NCBI RefSeq assembly: GCF_041595635.1
Contig: NZ_JBFHJW010000011.1
Span: 1-64,000, forward strand
DNA from: Labilibaculum sp041595635
Lineage (GTDB): Bacteria; Bacteroidota; Bacteroidia; Bacteroidales; Marinifilaceae
Length of the DNA: 64,000 bases
Direction of reading: 5' to 3'
The notes under the pieces were generated by a model that was given only the letters and a program-made list of their open reading frames with translations, made no database searches and was not told where the DNA came from. Below are positions 46,663 to 55,507 of this stretch, in pieces. Within the stretch, counting starts at the first letter, position 1, and every line of letters starts with the position of its first letter. The translations under genes and the position numbers were made by a program.

Positions 46663-47724
46663 ATGAAGACATCACAATTCTCAATTTCCACTTTCCTATT
46701 TGTTTTTCTGCTTGGAGCAGCTACAAACGCCTTTGCTTTAGACGATTACAAAAAACAAATTAAAGAAGTATTTCCTGTTACAACAGCGAGCGAATTCAAC
46801 ATCAGCAACAAGTACGGAGATATCAATATCAAGAATTGGGATGCCGATTCTATATCAATTAATGTGATCATTACGGTAGAAAGCTCCAGCGAAGATAAAG
46901 CCAAATCACTCTTCAACAATATCAGCATAAAACTAAATAAATTCGGCGATAAAATAAAGGCAATTACCGAGATGTCACATCAATTCAAAACAGGTCATAA
47001 ATTCGATATCAATTATGAAATTTTAATGCCCAATTACATTAAAATGGATGTTTCGAATAAGTTTGGAAATATTTACATCAACAGCTTGCGTGCGACCACA
47101 AACATCAATTTAAGTTATGGAAATTTACAGGGAGGAAGCTTTTTGTATCCAGAACAAAAACCAGTAAGTACAATTAACCTAAGCTATGCAAAAGCAAGCA
47201 TCGATGAATGCAATCGCACAAAATTAACCCTTAAGTATTCCAAAATGAATATTGGAAGCAGCAAAGCTTTGGTAGTAGTGAGTCGTTACTCTAAATTGCA
47301 CTTGGACAACAACGAAACACTTATTGCAGATAGCAAATATGATGCTTTTAATGTTCTTAATACCAATACTTTTATTATTAGTATGGCGCAATATTCCGAT
47401 TTTAAAATTGAAAATATAAACGACAATTTAGAATTGAACCTTCGTTACGGCAACTGTAAGGTTGAGAATGTGTCTAGAAACTTCGAATCCATTAAGATCG
47501 ATAATCAATACGTTGCCAGCAAAATTTCCATTGAAGAAGGTGCGAATTACTCATTGGAAGCAGAAACAAAATATTGTGGCATCAGTTACCCCGAAAATGC
47601 ACAAGTTCTTGAAAAAATAGTGAACAAATCAGAAACTTCACTTAAGGTGCTTGTAGGAGATTCAAGTACTCCAAAAGGAAAAGTTCAAATCACTAGTGAA
47701 TATGGTAATGTTAGTCTTAAATAG
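46663..47724 (+). CDS. Exported DUF4097-like beta-helical protein
   Basis: 353 residues with a signal peptide (FSISTFLFVFLLGAATNAFA) and a beta-rich body of short repeating strands with Asn/Lys, for example ISNKYGDINIKNW, VSNKFGNIYIN, LSYGNLQGGSF, LRYGNCKVENV and TSEYGNVSL. The repeated SxKYGxxxI pattern is typical of DUF4097/adhesin-like beta-helices seen beside sigma/anti-sigma genes. It is probably periplasmic or outer-membrane and likely the output or sensor of the operon; no enzyme site is visible. Confidence 0.75.
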   Translation: MKTSQFSISTFLFVFLLGAATNAFALDDYKKQIKEVFPVTTASEFNISNKYGDINIKNWDADSISINVIITVESSSEDKAKSLFNNISIKLNKFGDKIKAITEMSHQFKTGHKFDINYEILMPNYIKMDVSNKFGNIYINSLRATTNINLSYGNLQGGSFLYPEQKPVSTINLSYAKASIDECNRTKLTLKYSKMNIGSSKALVVVSRYSKLHLDNNETLIADSKYDAFNVLNTNTFIISMAQYSDFKIENINDNLELNLRYGNCKVENVSRNFESIKIDNQYVASKISIEEGANYSLEAETKYCGISYPENAQVLEKIVNKSETSLKVLVGDSSTPKGKVQITSEYGNVSLK

Positions 47725-47744
47725 ACAAATCAACAAAATACAGT

Positions 47745-47775
47745 TCCCTCTTTGCCAAGCAAAGGGGGATTTTTT
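47745..47775 (+). terminator. Terminator of the ECF operon
   Basis: TCCCTCTTTGC pairs with GCAAAGGGGGA (one G-T wobble), 3-nt loop, then TTTTTT. Confidence 0.9.
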
Positions 47776-47870
47776 AATTAAAAAAGACCTATCCTGTAAA
47801 AAATAAGTTCCTTTTTAGGTCGAAATAATCCATAATATTGTAATTTTATCCAGAATTATAAAAAACTAAA

Positions 47871-49643
47871 ATGACTGTTGCTGAAAGAGTAAACGCCTTG
47901 CGTTCTTTATTACATGAAAAAGATATTCATGGTTATATAATTACAAGTTCGGATCCTCACATGAGTGAGTATGTTCCCGACAGATGGAAAACAAGACAAT
48001 GGTTATCCGGATTTACAGGCTCAGCTGGAACACTAGTTATCACCCAGGAAAACGCTGGTCTTTGGACCGATTCGAGATATTTTCTTCAGGCAGAAGAACA
48101 GTTAGCTGGCAGTGGCATCACCCTCTATAAAATGGGTACTCCAGGTACGCCCTCTCTTCACCAATGGCTCTCGAAAGAACTTCCTTTGAACCCAAATGTA
48201 GGATTTGATGGATTTTGTTTTTCGGTTGCTCAAACAAGAGAATTAAAAATACAATTAGGAGGTTTAGGCATTCATATTGTTGAAGAATACGATCTTGTTA
48301 ATGAAATTTGGACCGACCGACCAGAACTCCCCAATAAATTAATTTTCGATCACGAACTGCGCTATTCTGGCCAAAGCCGATCTGATAAATTGCTAAAAAT
48401 CCGCAATTATATGAAGCAATACGATTGTAATTTTCATTTTGTGGGTAGTTTAGATGATATCGCATGGATATTTAATCTTAGGGGAAGTGATATTGACTAT
48501 AACCCTCTGGCACTAGCTTATGCCTTAATAGGCACCGAATCGGCCACTCTTTACCTTTGCGAAGAAAACATCTCCAATGACTTGGTTAAAAAATTAGCTA
48601 GCGAAGAAATTCACATTTCTGATTACTCGAAAATATGTAATGATTTAATGGAGTTACAAGGATCGTCGAGTGTTCTTCTCGATGCCAACAGAACCAATTT
48701 AAACATTTTCAATTCCATAAGTGCCAATATTCACGAAAGGGAGAATCCTTCGCAATTGCTGAAGAGTGTTAAAAATGAAGTTGAGATTGATGGCATGAAA
48801 AAGGCCATGAACAAAGATGGTGTAGCTTTGGCTCAATTCTACTACTGGCTAGAAAAAAACATTGGGAAAACTAAAATTACCGAATTCACGGTAATGAAAA
48901 AATTAAAAGAATTTAGAGCTCTTCAAGAAAACTTTAAAGGTGAAAGCTTTGGAAGTATTGTTGGCTATAAAGATCATGGTGCACACCCTCACTATTCCAC
49001 CACCGCCGAAACAGATGTAGAATTAAAAGCAGAAGGACTTCTTTTAATTGATTCAGGCGCACAATTTCTCGAAGGAACAACTGATATTACCCGAACCATT
49101 CCACTAGGAGAATTAAACGAAGAGGAAAAAACAGATTTCACTCTTGTATTGAAAGGAATGATTCAATTAGCCATGGCAAAATTCCCCAAGGGAACTTGCG
49201 GTCACAATTTAGATATTTTGGCACGACAAGCTCTATGGAATAGAGGAAAAAATTACGGTCATGGAACTGGTCATGGTGTAGGATGTTTTATGAATGTTCA
49301 TGAGGGACCGCAAAGTATCAGACAAGAAATTAAAGACCAAGCCATACTTACAGGTATGATTACTTCTGATGAACCTGGTTTTTACCGCGATGGATTTTAC
49401 GGCATACGCCACGAAAACCTAATTTTATGTTGTGATGATGAAACTACTCAATTTGGTGAATTCTTACGATTTGAAACCATCACCTTGTGTCATTTCGAAA
49501 CAAAAGGCATTCTTCCAGAACTATTGACTGCAGAAGAAAAACAATGGCTAAACAAATATCACAAAGAAGTTTACGATAAAATAGCTCCCAAACTAGACGA
49601 ACAACATCAAATTTGGCTACTGGAAAAAACAAAAGCAATATAA
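47871..49643 (+). CDS. Xaa-Pro aminopeptidase (M24B, aminopeptidase P)
   Basis: 590 residues, the long form with two creatinase-like N-terminal domains (about 1-300), the M24 pita-bread domain (about 310-525) and a C-terminal extension. Metal ligands are visible: Asp in LLLIDSGAQF, Asp in EGTTDITRTIP, His in GTGHGVGCFMNVHEGP, Glu in SDEPGFY and Glu in IRHENLIL. It releases the N-terminal residue before Pro, probably in the cytosol, as no signal peptide is seen. Single gene with a terminator on both sides. Confidence 0.95.
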   Translation: MTVAERVNALRSLLHEKDIHGYIITSSDPHMSEYVPDRWKTRQWLSGFTGSAGTLVITQENAGLWTDSRYFLQAEEQLAGSGITLYKMGTPGTPSLHQWLSKELPLNPNVGFDGFCFSVAQTRELKIQLGGLGIHIVEEYDLVNEIWTDRPELPNKLIFDHELRYSGQSRSDKLLKIRNYMKQYDCNFHFVGSLDDIAWIFNLRGSDIDYNPLALAYALIGTESATLYLCEENISNDLVKKLASEEIHISDYSKICNDLMELQGSSSVLLDANRTNLNIFNSISANIHERENPSQLLKSVKNEVEIDGMKKAMNKDGVALAQFYYWLEKNIGKTKITEFTVMKKLKEFRALQENFKGESFGSIVGYKDHGAHPHYSTTAETDVELKAEGLLLIDSGAQFLEGTTDITRTIPLGELNEEEKTDFTLVLKGMIQLAMAKFPKGTCGHNLDILARQALWNRGKNYGHGTGHGVGCFMNVHEGPQSIRQEIKDQAILTGMITSDEPGFYRDGFYGIRHENLILCCDDETTQFGEFLRFETITLCHFETKGILPELLTAEEKQWLNKYHKEVYDKIAPKLDEQHQIWLLEKTKAI

Positions 49644-49650
49644 ATACAAG

Positions 49651-49679
49651 AAACGCCTCAATAATGAGGCGTTTTTTTA
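49651..49679. terminator. Terminator between aminopeptidase P and yjbQ
   Basis: AACGCCTCA pairs with TGAGGCGTT with an ATAA loop and a run of T on the plus strand. It overlaps the stop codon of the convergent gene. Confidence 0.9.
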
Positions 49680-50087
49680 TGAATAAATACTAAGAACAAT
49701 ATTTCTTCGTCCACCTCTATTTCTAAATTCGCACAAATAAATTCCTTGCCATGTACCCAAACTTAGCTGATGATTTGTTATGGGAATACTAAGATCGGGC
49801 CCTAGTAAAGAAGTTTTTACATGAGCAGGCATATCGTCTGAACCCTCTAAAGTATGAGTGTAATACGACTTATTCTCTGGTACAATACAATCCATAATAG
49901 AGTCAAAATCAACACGAACCGAAGGATCAGCATTCTCATTTATCGTTAGGGCTGCCGATGTATGCTTTATAAATAAGTTTAAAATTCCAGTTTTTGGCAG
50001 ATTAGGCAAATGCCCAAGTATTTCCGAATCAATTAGATGGTAACCTCTACTATAAGCTGGCAACCGAATTTCAAATTGTTGAATCAT
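49677..50087 (-). CDS. YjbQ-family protein
   Basis: 136 residues from MIQQFEIRLPA. YjbQ/UPF0047 proteins have a secondary thiamine-phosphate synthase activity in vitro. The conserved core is KHTSAALTINENADPSVRVDF and THTLEGSDDMPAHVKTSLLG, with the closing LGTWQGIYLCEFRNRGGRR. The upstream Met at 50117 would add 10 residues that lack conservation. No operon partner. Confidence 0.88.
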   Translation of the reverse strand: MIQQFEIRLPAYSRGYHLIDSEILGHLPNLPKTGILNLFIKHTSAALTINENADPSVRVDFDSIMDCIVPENKSYYTHTLEGSDDMPAHVKTSLLGPDLSIPITNHQLSLGTWQGIYLCEFRNRGGRRNIVLSIYS

Positions 50088-50228
50088 AAAGTGTGTATTA
50101 AATAAATTATAGTGCAAGATAATGCATTCAAGAAGATCCTACAAAACAGTTAAATTCCCGTAAGCAAAATATCAAACTCATTCTGAATAATTTACTCACG
50201 GGAATAATCTTACCAACTAACACAAACA

Positions 50229-50669
50229 CTAATGACGAATGCGAACATTCATTCTTAGGGGACTCTGATCAAACTCCTTTTTAACGCAAGCAATCATCTG
50301 TTTCTCGGAAAGATGATCTTCCGACTCTATTTTACGAATACGATTCTTAAGCATTGTTTCTTTACTAATATGTTTTGCTAAATGAACTTTTGTTTCGGCA
50401 GGACCAAAGAGATAAATCTCTTCGGCTTCAACTAAACAATCAGTAATCTTTTCAAAATAATGTTTCAATTGGTGACGTCGTTTTTGGGTTAACTTTGTGG
50501 CTGGATTAATAAACTGATTGCCCATACGGGAATAAGCTTTTGTTTCTCCTTTGAATCGGGCTCGTGATTCGATGCCTGATTCTATTTTTTCAAGCTTAGC
50601 ACTAGCATCCTGGATTGTAATGACATAAGCCTTTTCGGTATCTAACCAAACTCCAATGTTTTTTTTCAT
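50229..50669 (-). CDS. eRF1-like / host-attachment-like protein with Shine-Dalgarno
   Basis: 146 residues starting KKNIGVWLDTEKAYVITI, followed by a predicted alpha/beta core with EEIYLFGPAETKVHLAKHI. This resembles the family of eRF1 domain-like or host-attachment-protein-like sequences found in Bacteroidota. The sequence AAAGGAGG precedes the ATG by 5 nt, an optimal Shine-Dalgarno, which is rare in this phylum and suggests strong or special translation. It is a single gene; the role is unknown, perhaps ribosome- or stress-linked. Confidence 0.65.
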   Translation of the reverse strand: MKKNIGVWLDTEKAYVITIQDASAKLEKIESGIESRARFKGETKAYSRMGNQFINPATKLTQKRRHQLKHYFEKITDCLVEAEEIYLFGPAETKVHLAKHISKETMLKNRIRKIESEDHLSEKQMIACVKKEFDQSPLRMNVRIRH

Positions 50670-50674
50670 TATTG

Positions 50675-50682
50675 CCTCCTTT
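50675..50682 (-). promoter_or_regulatory. Strong Shine-Dalgarno site
   Basis: Minus-strand AAAGGAGG with 5 nt spacing to the ATG (50669). Most other genes here lack any such site. Confidence 0.85.
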
Positions 50683-51127
50683 TAATTGAATAAAATCGTA
50701 AATGTGATGAAAAGATGAAATGTGAGTAAGTAAAATCTGTGATTTAACTTTAGTTGGTAAAACAGCATCGAATGAGATAGTAAAGTGTAACTTCCATAAA
50801 GTGTTCAAAATTTTTCGATCTGTTTTATTCTAGTAGATCTAGACTAAATTTACGAAATTTCTTCACCCTTGTCAATATTAGTTTCTATGTATAGAAGCTA
50901 TTCATACAATAATAAGTCAGCCACTTAGATTTAAAAAAAATATTTGTTGACATGAAAAAAATAGAGAATATAGAAAAAGTAAAAATGCACCAAACCTACT
51001 GCACACGACTCTGATGCAATAAAAAACGGGATTCATTTCTGAATCCCGTAAGGAGGTAAGGTATATCGTATTTTTTAAAAATTATTCCTTTTTTGTCACG
51101 ATTAACTAATCAATAAGATTGATAAGT
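50683..51127. other. Intergenic stretch
   Basis: No convincing gene. Contains a minus-strand terminator (51020-51049) and an isolated AAGGAGGT on the plus strand (51050-51057) with no start codon after it. Confidence 0.4.
51020..51049 (-). terminator. Terminator of the LMW-PTP-like gene
   Basis: ACGGGATTC (51026-51034) pairs with GAATCCCGT (51041-51049), 6-nt loop. On the minus strand a T-run follows. It lies about 80 bp past the stop codon. Confidence 0.85.
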
Positions 51128-51553
51128 TTAGCTGACAATTTGAAATCTATCCTGCACAAAGCTAAAGCAAATATCATCAATTGCGTTGCAAACAGCATGA
51201 TAGGCTTGCTGTTTTACATTCTCTTCTCCCTCTAATTTCGCAGGATTTGGAAGGTCAAATCCAACAATTTCAGGATCACATTCAAAAGTAGGAATTCGAT
51301 TCTCAAGTTCTTTGTCGAGGTATAAAACAAAATCGAAAGCCTTTTCTGAAATCTCACTAATTGTTTTCGACTTGTATTCCGGTATGTCCATTACAGCTTC
51401 GGCCATTGCTTTTTGAGCCATCACCTGAATTCTTCCTTTTTCCAAACCAGCGCTCCATACTTTTAGATGTTTTTTGCCATAGTAGTTCAACCATTTTTCA
51501 GCCATTTGGGAACGAGCCTCATTTTTATCACTAATAACCAATACTTTCTTCAC
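51128..51553 (-). CDS. LMW-PTP/ArsC-like protein lacking the catalytic cysteine
   Basis: 141 residues with the fold of arsenate reductase/low-molecular-weight phosphatase. The P-loop, normally CxGNxCRS, reads SDKNEARSQMAEKW: the nucleophile Cys is Ser8 (AGT) and the second Cys is Ala, while Asn, Arg and Ser are kept. The later acid motif DxPDPA reads FDLPNPAK, with Asn for Asp. These changes predict loss of phosphatase or arsenate reductase chemistry, so a binding or regulatory role is possible. The start is GTG, with an in-frame stop two codons upstream. Confidence 0.82.
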   Translation of the reverse strand: MKKVLVISDKNEARSQMAEKWLNYYGKKHLKVWSAGLEKGRIQVMAQKAMAEAVMDIPEYKSKTISEISEKAFDFVLYLDKELENRIPTFECDPEIVGFDLPNPAKLEGEENVKQQAYHAVCNAIDDICFSFVQDRFQIVS

Positions 51554-51628
51554 AATTCAATCTTTTACTATTTTTTGAAACAAATGTATAACAACGCCAA
51601 CAAAGGAAATAACTTACAGAAAACTTGG

Positions 51629-52861
51629 TTAATTTGAAGCCAATTTTTCATTTCTTGCATAATCGGTAACCTGTTTAAAAACTCGCATGAAGTTTCCACC
51701 CCAAATCTTAGTAATATCTTCCTCGCTATAGTTTCTCTTTAATAATTCAATAGTAATGTTTTTTAGCTGGCTTACATCAACACAATCTTTTAAGCCTCCA
51801 CCACCGTCAAAATCAGTACCTATTCCAACATGATCAATCCCAATTAAGCTTACAATATGATCGATATGATCAACAGCATCGGCTACCGAAGGTTTGTCCT
51901 TAGGATAATCGATTTGAAGTTGATGCCATTCGGCCCACATTTTATCTTCATCCTCTTTTGACATGCTGCCTGCATTTTTATAGCGATTGTGCAATTCTTG
52001 CTCTTTTTTAAAGATCAAAGCTGTTGTATCAGGAGCTTTTATGTAATCATCTAAAATACACAATTGAATAACACCTCCATTGTTGGCTAAAGCTTTCAAC
52101 ATCTCATCCGACATGTTTCTAGGATGATCACAAATAGCGCGAGCGCCAGAATGAGAAGCAATAACTGGCGTTTTTGAGCGCTCAACCGCATCAAAAAAAG
52201 ACGAATCTGAAACATGAGAAACATCAACCAGAATGCCTAATTCGTTCATTTTATCAAGCACTTTTTCACCAAAAGGACTTAAACCATCAAACTCAGCCCC
52301 GTTTTTATCGGTAGACGAATCGCAAATATCATTATTGGAACTATGACACAATGTGATGTAACGAACACCTCTCTTAAAGTATCGTTCCACTTCCGAAATT
52401 TCCTTTCCAATGGGGAAACCATTCTCCATTCCTATGAAAATCGCTCTTTTACCTTCTTTTTCCAATCGGTAAGCATCCTCAACAGTCACCGCAACTTCGG
52501 CCAAATTTGAATATTTAGTACAAGCAGAATAAATTGAATCAATTAGTTCATCTGCTTTGTTACGCGCTGCAAGTATATTTTCCACAGTTCTTTCTCTTTG
52601 TGAAGTAAAAGCGGCAAAAAAGATGCCATCCAAACCGCCCTCTTTCATTCTCGGAAAATCAACACGACTTCCTCCAGGCTCAAAAGAATGCGAAATTCCA
52701 ATGTCAAAATTTTCATCCAATAACTGATAAGGAGTATCAACATGTGTGTCGATAGTAAAAGCGTGATTGTGAATTTTAGCAACTTTTTGGTCCATATTTT
52801 CGCAAGATAAGGTAAGACTAGCCAAGGTAGTAAAAATTAATAGGGGACGAATTTTGTTCAT
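51629..52861 (-). CDS. Membrane dipeptidase lipoprotein (M19)
   Basis: 410 residues. Signal peptide with lipobox (LASLTLSC, Cys near 20). The renal-dipeptidase-family zinc ligands are visible in TIDTHVDTP, GMENGFPIGKE, LCHSSNNDI and DVSHVSDSSF; SHSGARAICDHPRN and GIGTDFDGGGG complete the site. It should hydrolyse dipeptides in the envelope. The last residues (YARNEKLASN) are charged. Single gene. Confidence 0.93.
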   Translation of the reverse strand: MNKIRPLLIFTTLASLTLSCENMDQKVAKIHNHAFTIDTHVDTPYQLLDENFDIGISHSFEPGGSRVDFPRMKEGGLDGIFFAAFTSQRERTVENILAARNKADELIDSIYSACTKYSNLAEVAVTVEDAYRLEKEGKRAIFIGMENGFPIGKEISEVERYFKRGVRYITLCHSSNNDICDSSTDKNGAEFDGLSPFGEKVLDKMNELGILVDVSHVSDSSFFDAVERSKTPVIASHSGARAICDHPRNMSDEMLKALANNGGVIQLCILDDYIKAPDTTALIFKKEQELHNRYKNAGSMSKEDEDKMWAEWHQLQIDYPKDKPSVADAVDHIDHIVSLIGIDHVGIGTDFDGGGGLKDCVDVSQLKNITIELLKRNYSEEDITKIWGGNFMRVFKQVTDYARNEKLASN

Positions 52862-52970
52862 ATTTTATGCAATTACAGATTATAACTAAGCATAAAGATA
52901 AGTGTCAAATTCAAAAAAAAGCTTCATATTGACCTATTTATAATGAATTGAAACTATTCCTTAATTTACA

Positions 52971-53003
52971 TTTGCTTTCTATCTTACTATTTTAGTACTT
53001 TCG
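52971..53003 (+). promoter_or_regulatory. Probable promoter of the TonB-dependent receptor gene
   Basis: TTTG (52971-52974), 21 nt, then TACTTTCG (52996-53003, one mismatch to TAnnTTTG). Transcription would begin at about 53010, after the upstream ATG at 53005, which favours the ATG at 53047. Confidence 0.45.
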
Positions 53004-53046
53004 AATGAAAGTTTTCAACACTAAACCTAACAGGCTATTTCGCATT

Positions 53047-55452
53047 ATGGTTCAATTTCGATTTATTTTTCTGCTTTTCCTATTGTTTCCCATGCAATTG
53101 CGAGCACAACAAAATGCCATTCTTACCGGAACTATTACCGATAATCAGCAGAAAGCCATTTATGGTGCCTACATTCAAATTGAAAACCTATCGCAATACA
53201 CCACAAGCGATACTCTTGGCAAGTTCAGCATCAATATTCCTGAGAATAAAAGTGTTCGCCTAAAAATAACACACATTAGCTTTACTAATTTTGAAACGAA
53301 TATCACATTAAAAACAAGCGAAAAAAGGTTCATAGCAGTTACAATGCAGCCAAAAGAAGAACAACTCAACGAAGTTACCATCGAATCATCGCAATACATA
53401 AAAAACACAAACACCATTATCGATGCCAAGCTAGCAAAACAACTTCCCGTGAGCGGAAGTGGAGCTATTGAGCAAATTATAAAAAGCCTGCCAGGCGTGA
53501 ATTCTAACAACGAATTAAGTAGCCAATATTCGGTTAGAGGTGGAAATTTCGATGAAAATTTAGTTTACATCAACGACATAGAAATATACCGTCCTAATTT
53601 AATTCGTTCTGGCCAGCAGGAAGGTCTCAGCATCATAAATCCTGATTTAGTTTCCTCGGTTCAATTTTCTGCAGGAGGATTTGGTGCCAAATATGGTGAT
53701 AAGCTTTCCTCAGTTCTGGATGTGAAATACAAAACACCAAATAAATTTAAAGCATCTGCAGAAGCCAGTTTACTGGGATATTCCCTTCACTTTGCCAACC
53801 GAAGTGCAAACAAGAAACTCTCCTACATGGCAGGATTTCGCTACAAAACCAACGAATATCTATTAAATTCGCTAGACACCGAAGGCGATTACAAACCTAA
53901 GTATACAGATTTTCAAAGCATTATAAATTATCATTTTTCTTCATCGATAAGCATGCATTTATGGACTAGCTTCAGCCAAAACGAATACAATTTTACACCC
54001 GAAACCCGAAACACTACTTTTGGAACCATCAGTGAAGCTTTGCAATTAAAAATTTATTTCGAAGGCGAAGAAAAAGACAAATACAACTCTAATATTCAGG
54101 CGCTCACTTTTAAATTTCATCCTAGAAACAATTCTTTTTACCAATTAATTGCAAGTCGATATCAAACAAACGAAAAGGAAACATTTGATATTTTAGGACA
54201 ATATTACCTGAGCGATCTTTTTGTTTCGCAAGGTGGAAGTTCCGCCGAAAGCATTACCAATTTAGGCATAGGCAGTTTTCTCGATCATGCACGAAACAAA
54301 CTTGAAAAAGAGGTAACCAGCATTCAACTAAAAGGCGATCATAATCTAGGCGATGTATTTTTTCAATGGGGAATTAAGGGCAAGCAGGAAGAAATTACCG
54401 ATCACATAAACGAATGGCAATATCAAGATTCTGCAGGCTACGCAATTCCTGTTTCCAGTGAAGAAGTCGCCTTAGCCTATTCCCGAAATGCCGATAACAA
54501 AATCGACAGCAAACACCTATCTTCTTTTTTACAAGCAAGCTATGTACTTAAAAGCAACAAAGGTGAATTTGAATTTACCGGCGGGCTTAGGCATCACTTT
54601 TGGGATTACATCAAAGAGAATTTCATCTCGCCACGCGTTTCGATAAATTACATTCCAAACTGGGAAAAAAAAATCAAACTCAGATTTTCTACAGGCTACT
54701 ATCAACAAACTCCTTCCTATCGGGAAATGCTCACCATCGATGGACAAATCAGTAATAATCTAAAAAAGCAAAAGTCGATTCATTACGTTTTAGGACAAGA
54801 ATATTACTTTCAGACTTGGGGGCGTCCCTTTAAATTCACCAGCGAATTGTACTACAAAGACATCAAATCGGCAATCCCTTACGACGTTGAGAATGTTCGA
54901 ATTCGATACTACGGAGATCTGCGATCAAAAGCCTATTCAGCAGGACTCGATCTTCGAATAAATGGTGAATTTGTGCCCGGAACCGAATCATGGGCAAGCT
55001 TATCGATTTTAAAAACCGAAGAAGACATTTATGGCGACCAACTTGCCTATTTACCAAGACCAACTGATGAGAGAGTAAATTTCTCAATGTTTTTTCAGGA
55101 TTATCTGCCCAGCAATCCATCTTACAAAATGCATTTGAGCTTATTTTATGGTGGAAAATTACCTGTATGGCCTCCCAAAACAGGAAAAACAGGAACTAAC
55201 TTTCGAATGCCTAATTACAAAAGAATTGACTTAGGCTTCTCAAAAACATTGATTGAAGAAAATACAATAGTCAAAAATGCCTTTCTCAATACTTTTAAAT
55301 CGATGTGGATAAGCCTGGAAATATTTAATGTTTTGGATATTAATAACACAATATCTTATTTATGGATATCTGACAATTCTGGGAATCAATATGCCATTCC
55401 CAATTACCTAACATCAAGAAAATTAAACCTAAAACTCACGGCTAATTTCTAA
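53047..55452 (+). CDS. TonB-dependent receptor with carboxypeptidase-like domain
   Basis: About 801 residues. Signal peptide FRFIFLLFLLFPMQLRAQ, then a carboxypeptidase-regulatory-like beta domain (ILTGTITDNQQKAIYGAYIQ; about 22-100), a plug domain (GAIEQIIKSLPGVNSNNELS, YSVRGGNFDENLVYIND, INPDLVSSVQFSAGGFGAKYG) and a beta barrel to the C-terminus ending SRKLNLKLTANF. It imports an unknown substrate in a TonB-dependent way. No SusD gene follows, so it is not a SusCD pair. The upstream ATG (53005) adds 14 residues and is less likely. Confidence 0.9.
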   Translation: MVQFRFIFLLFLLFPMQLRAQQNAILTGTITDNQQKAIYGAYIQIENLSQYTTSDTLGKFSINIPENKSVRLKITHISFTNFETNITLKTSEKRFIAVTMQPKEEQLNEVTIESSQYIKNTNTIIDAKLAKQLPVSGSGAIEQIIKSLPGVNSNNELSSQYSVRGGNFDENLVYINDIEIYRPNLIRSGQQEGLSIINPDLVSSVQFSAGGFGAKYGDKLSSVLDVKYKTPNKFKASAEASLLGYSLHFANRSANKKLSYMAGFRYKTNEYLLNSLDTEGDYKPKYTDFQSIINYHFSSSISMHLWTSFSQNEYNFTPETRNTTFGTISEALQLKIYFEGEEKDKYNSNIQALTFKFHPRNNSFYQLIASRYQTNEKETFDILGQYYLSDLFVSQGGSSAESITNLGIGSFLDHARNKLEKEVTSIQLKGDHNLGDVFFQWGIKGKQEEITDHINEWQYQDSAGYAIPVSSEEVALAYSRNADNKIDSKHLSSFLQASYVLKSNKGEFEFTGGLRHHFWDYIKENFISPRVSINYIPNWEKKIKLRFSTGYYQQTPSYREMLTIDGQISNNLKKQKSIHYVLGQEYYFQTWGRPFKFTSELYYKDIKSAIPYDVENVRIRYYGDLRSKAYSAGLDLRINGEFVPGTESWASLSILKTEEDIYGDQLAYLPRPTDERVNFSMFFQDYLPSNPSYKMHLSLFYGGKLPVWPPKTGKTGTNFRMPNYKRIDLGFSKTLIEENTIVKNAFLNTFKSMWISLEIFNVLDINNTISYLWISDNSGNQYAIPNYLTSRKLNLKLTANF

Positions 55453-55507
55453 TAAAAAAGCTTATACTTGAGTTTTCTATTAAGTAACGAAAAAACAATA
55501 ATTATAA

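Noticed and set aside
50951..51013. 20-codon ORF starting MKKIENIEKV
   Set aside because: No conserved features, no terminator in sense and no promoter; likely chance.
51050..51057. AAGGAGGT on the plus strand
   Set aside because: No start codon follows at the proper distance; it flanks a minus-strand terminator.
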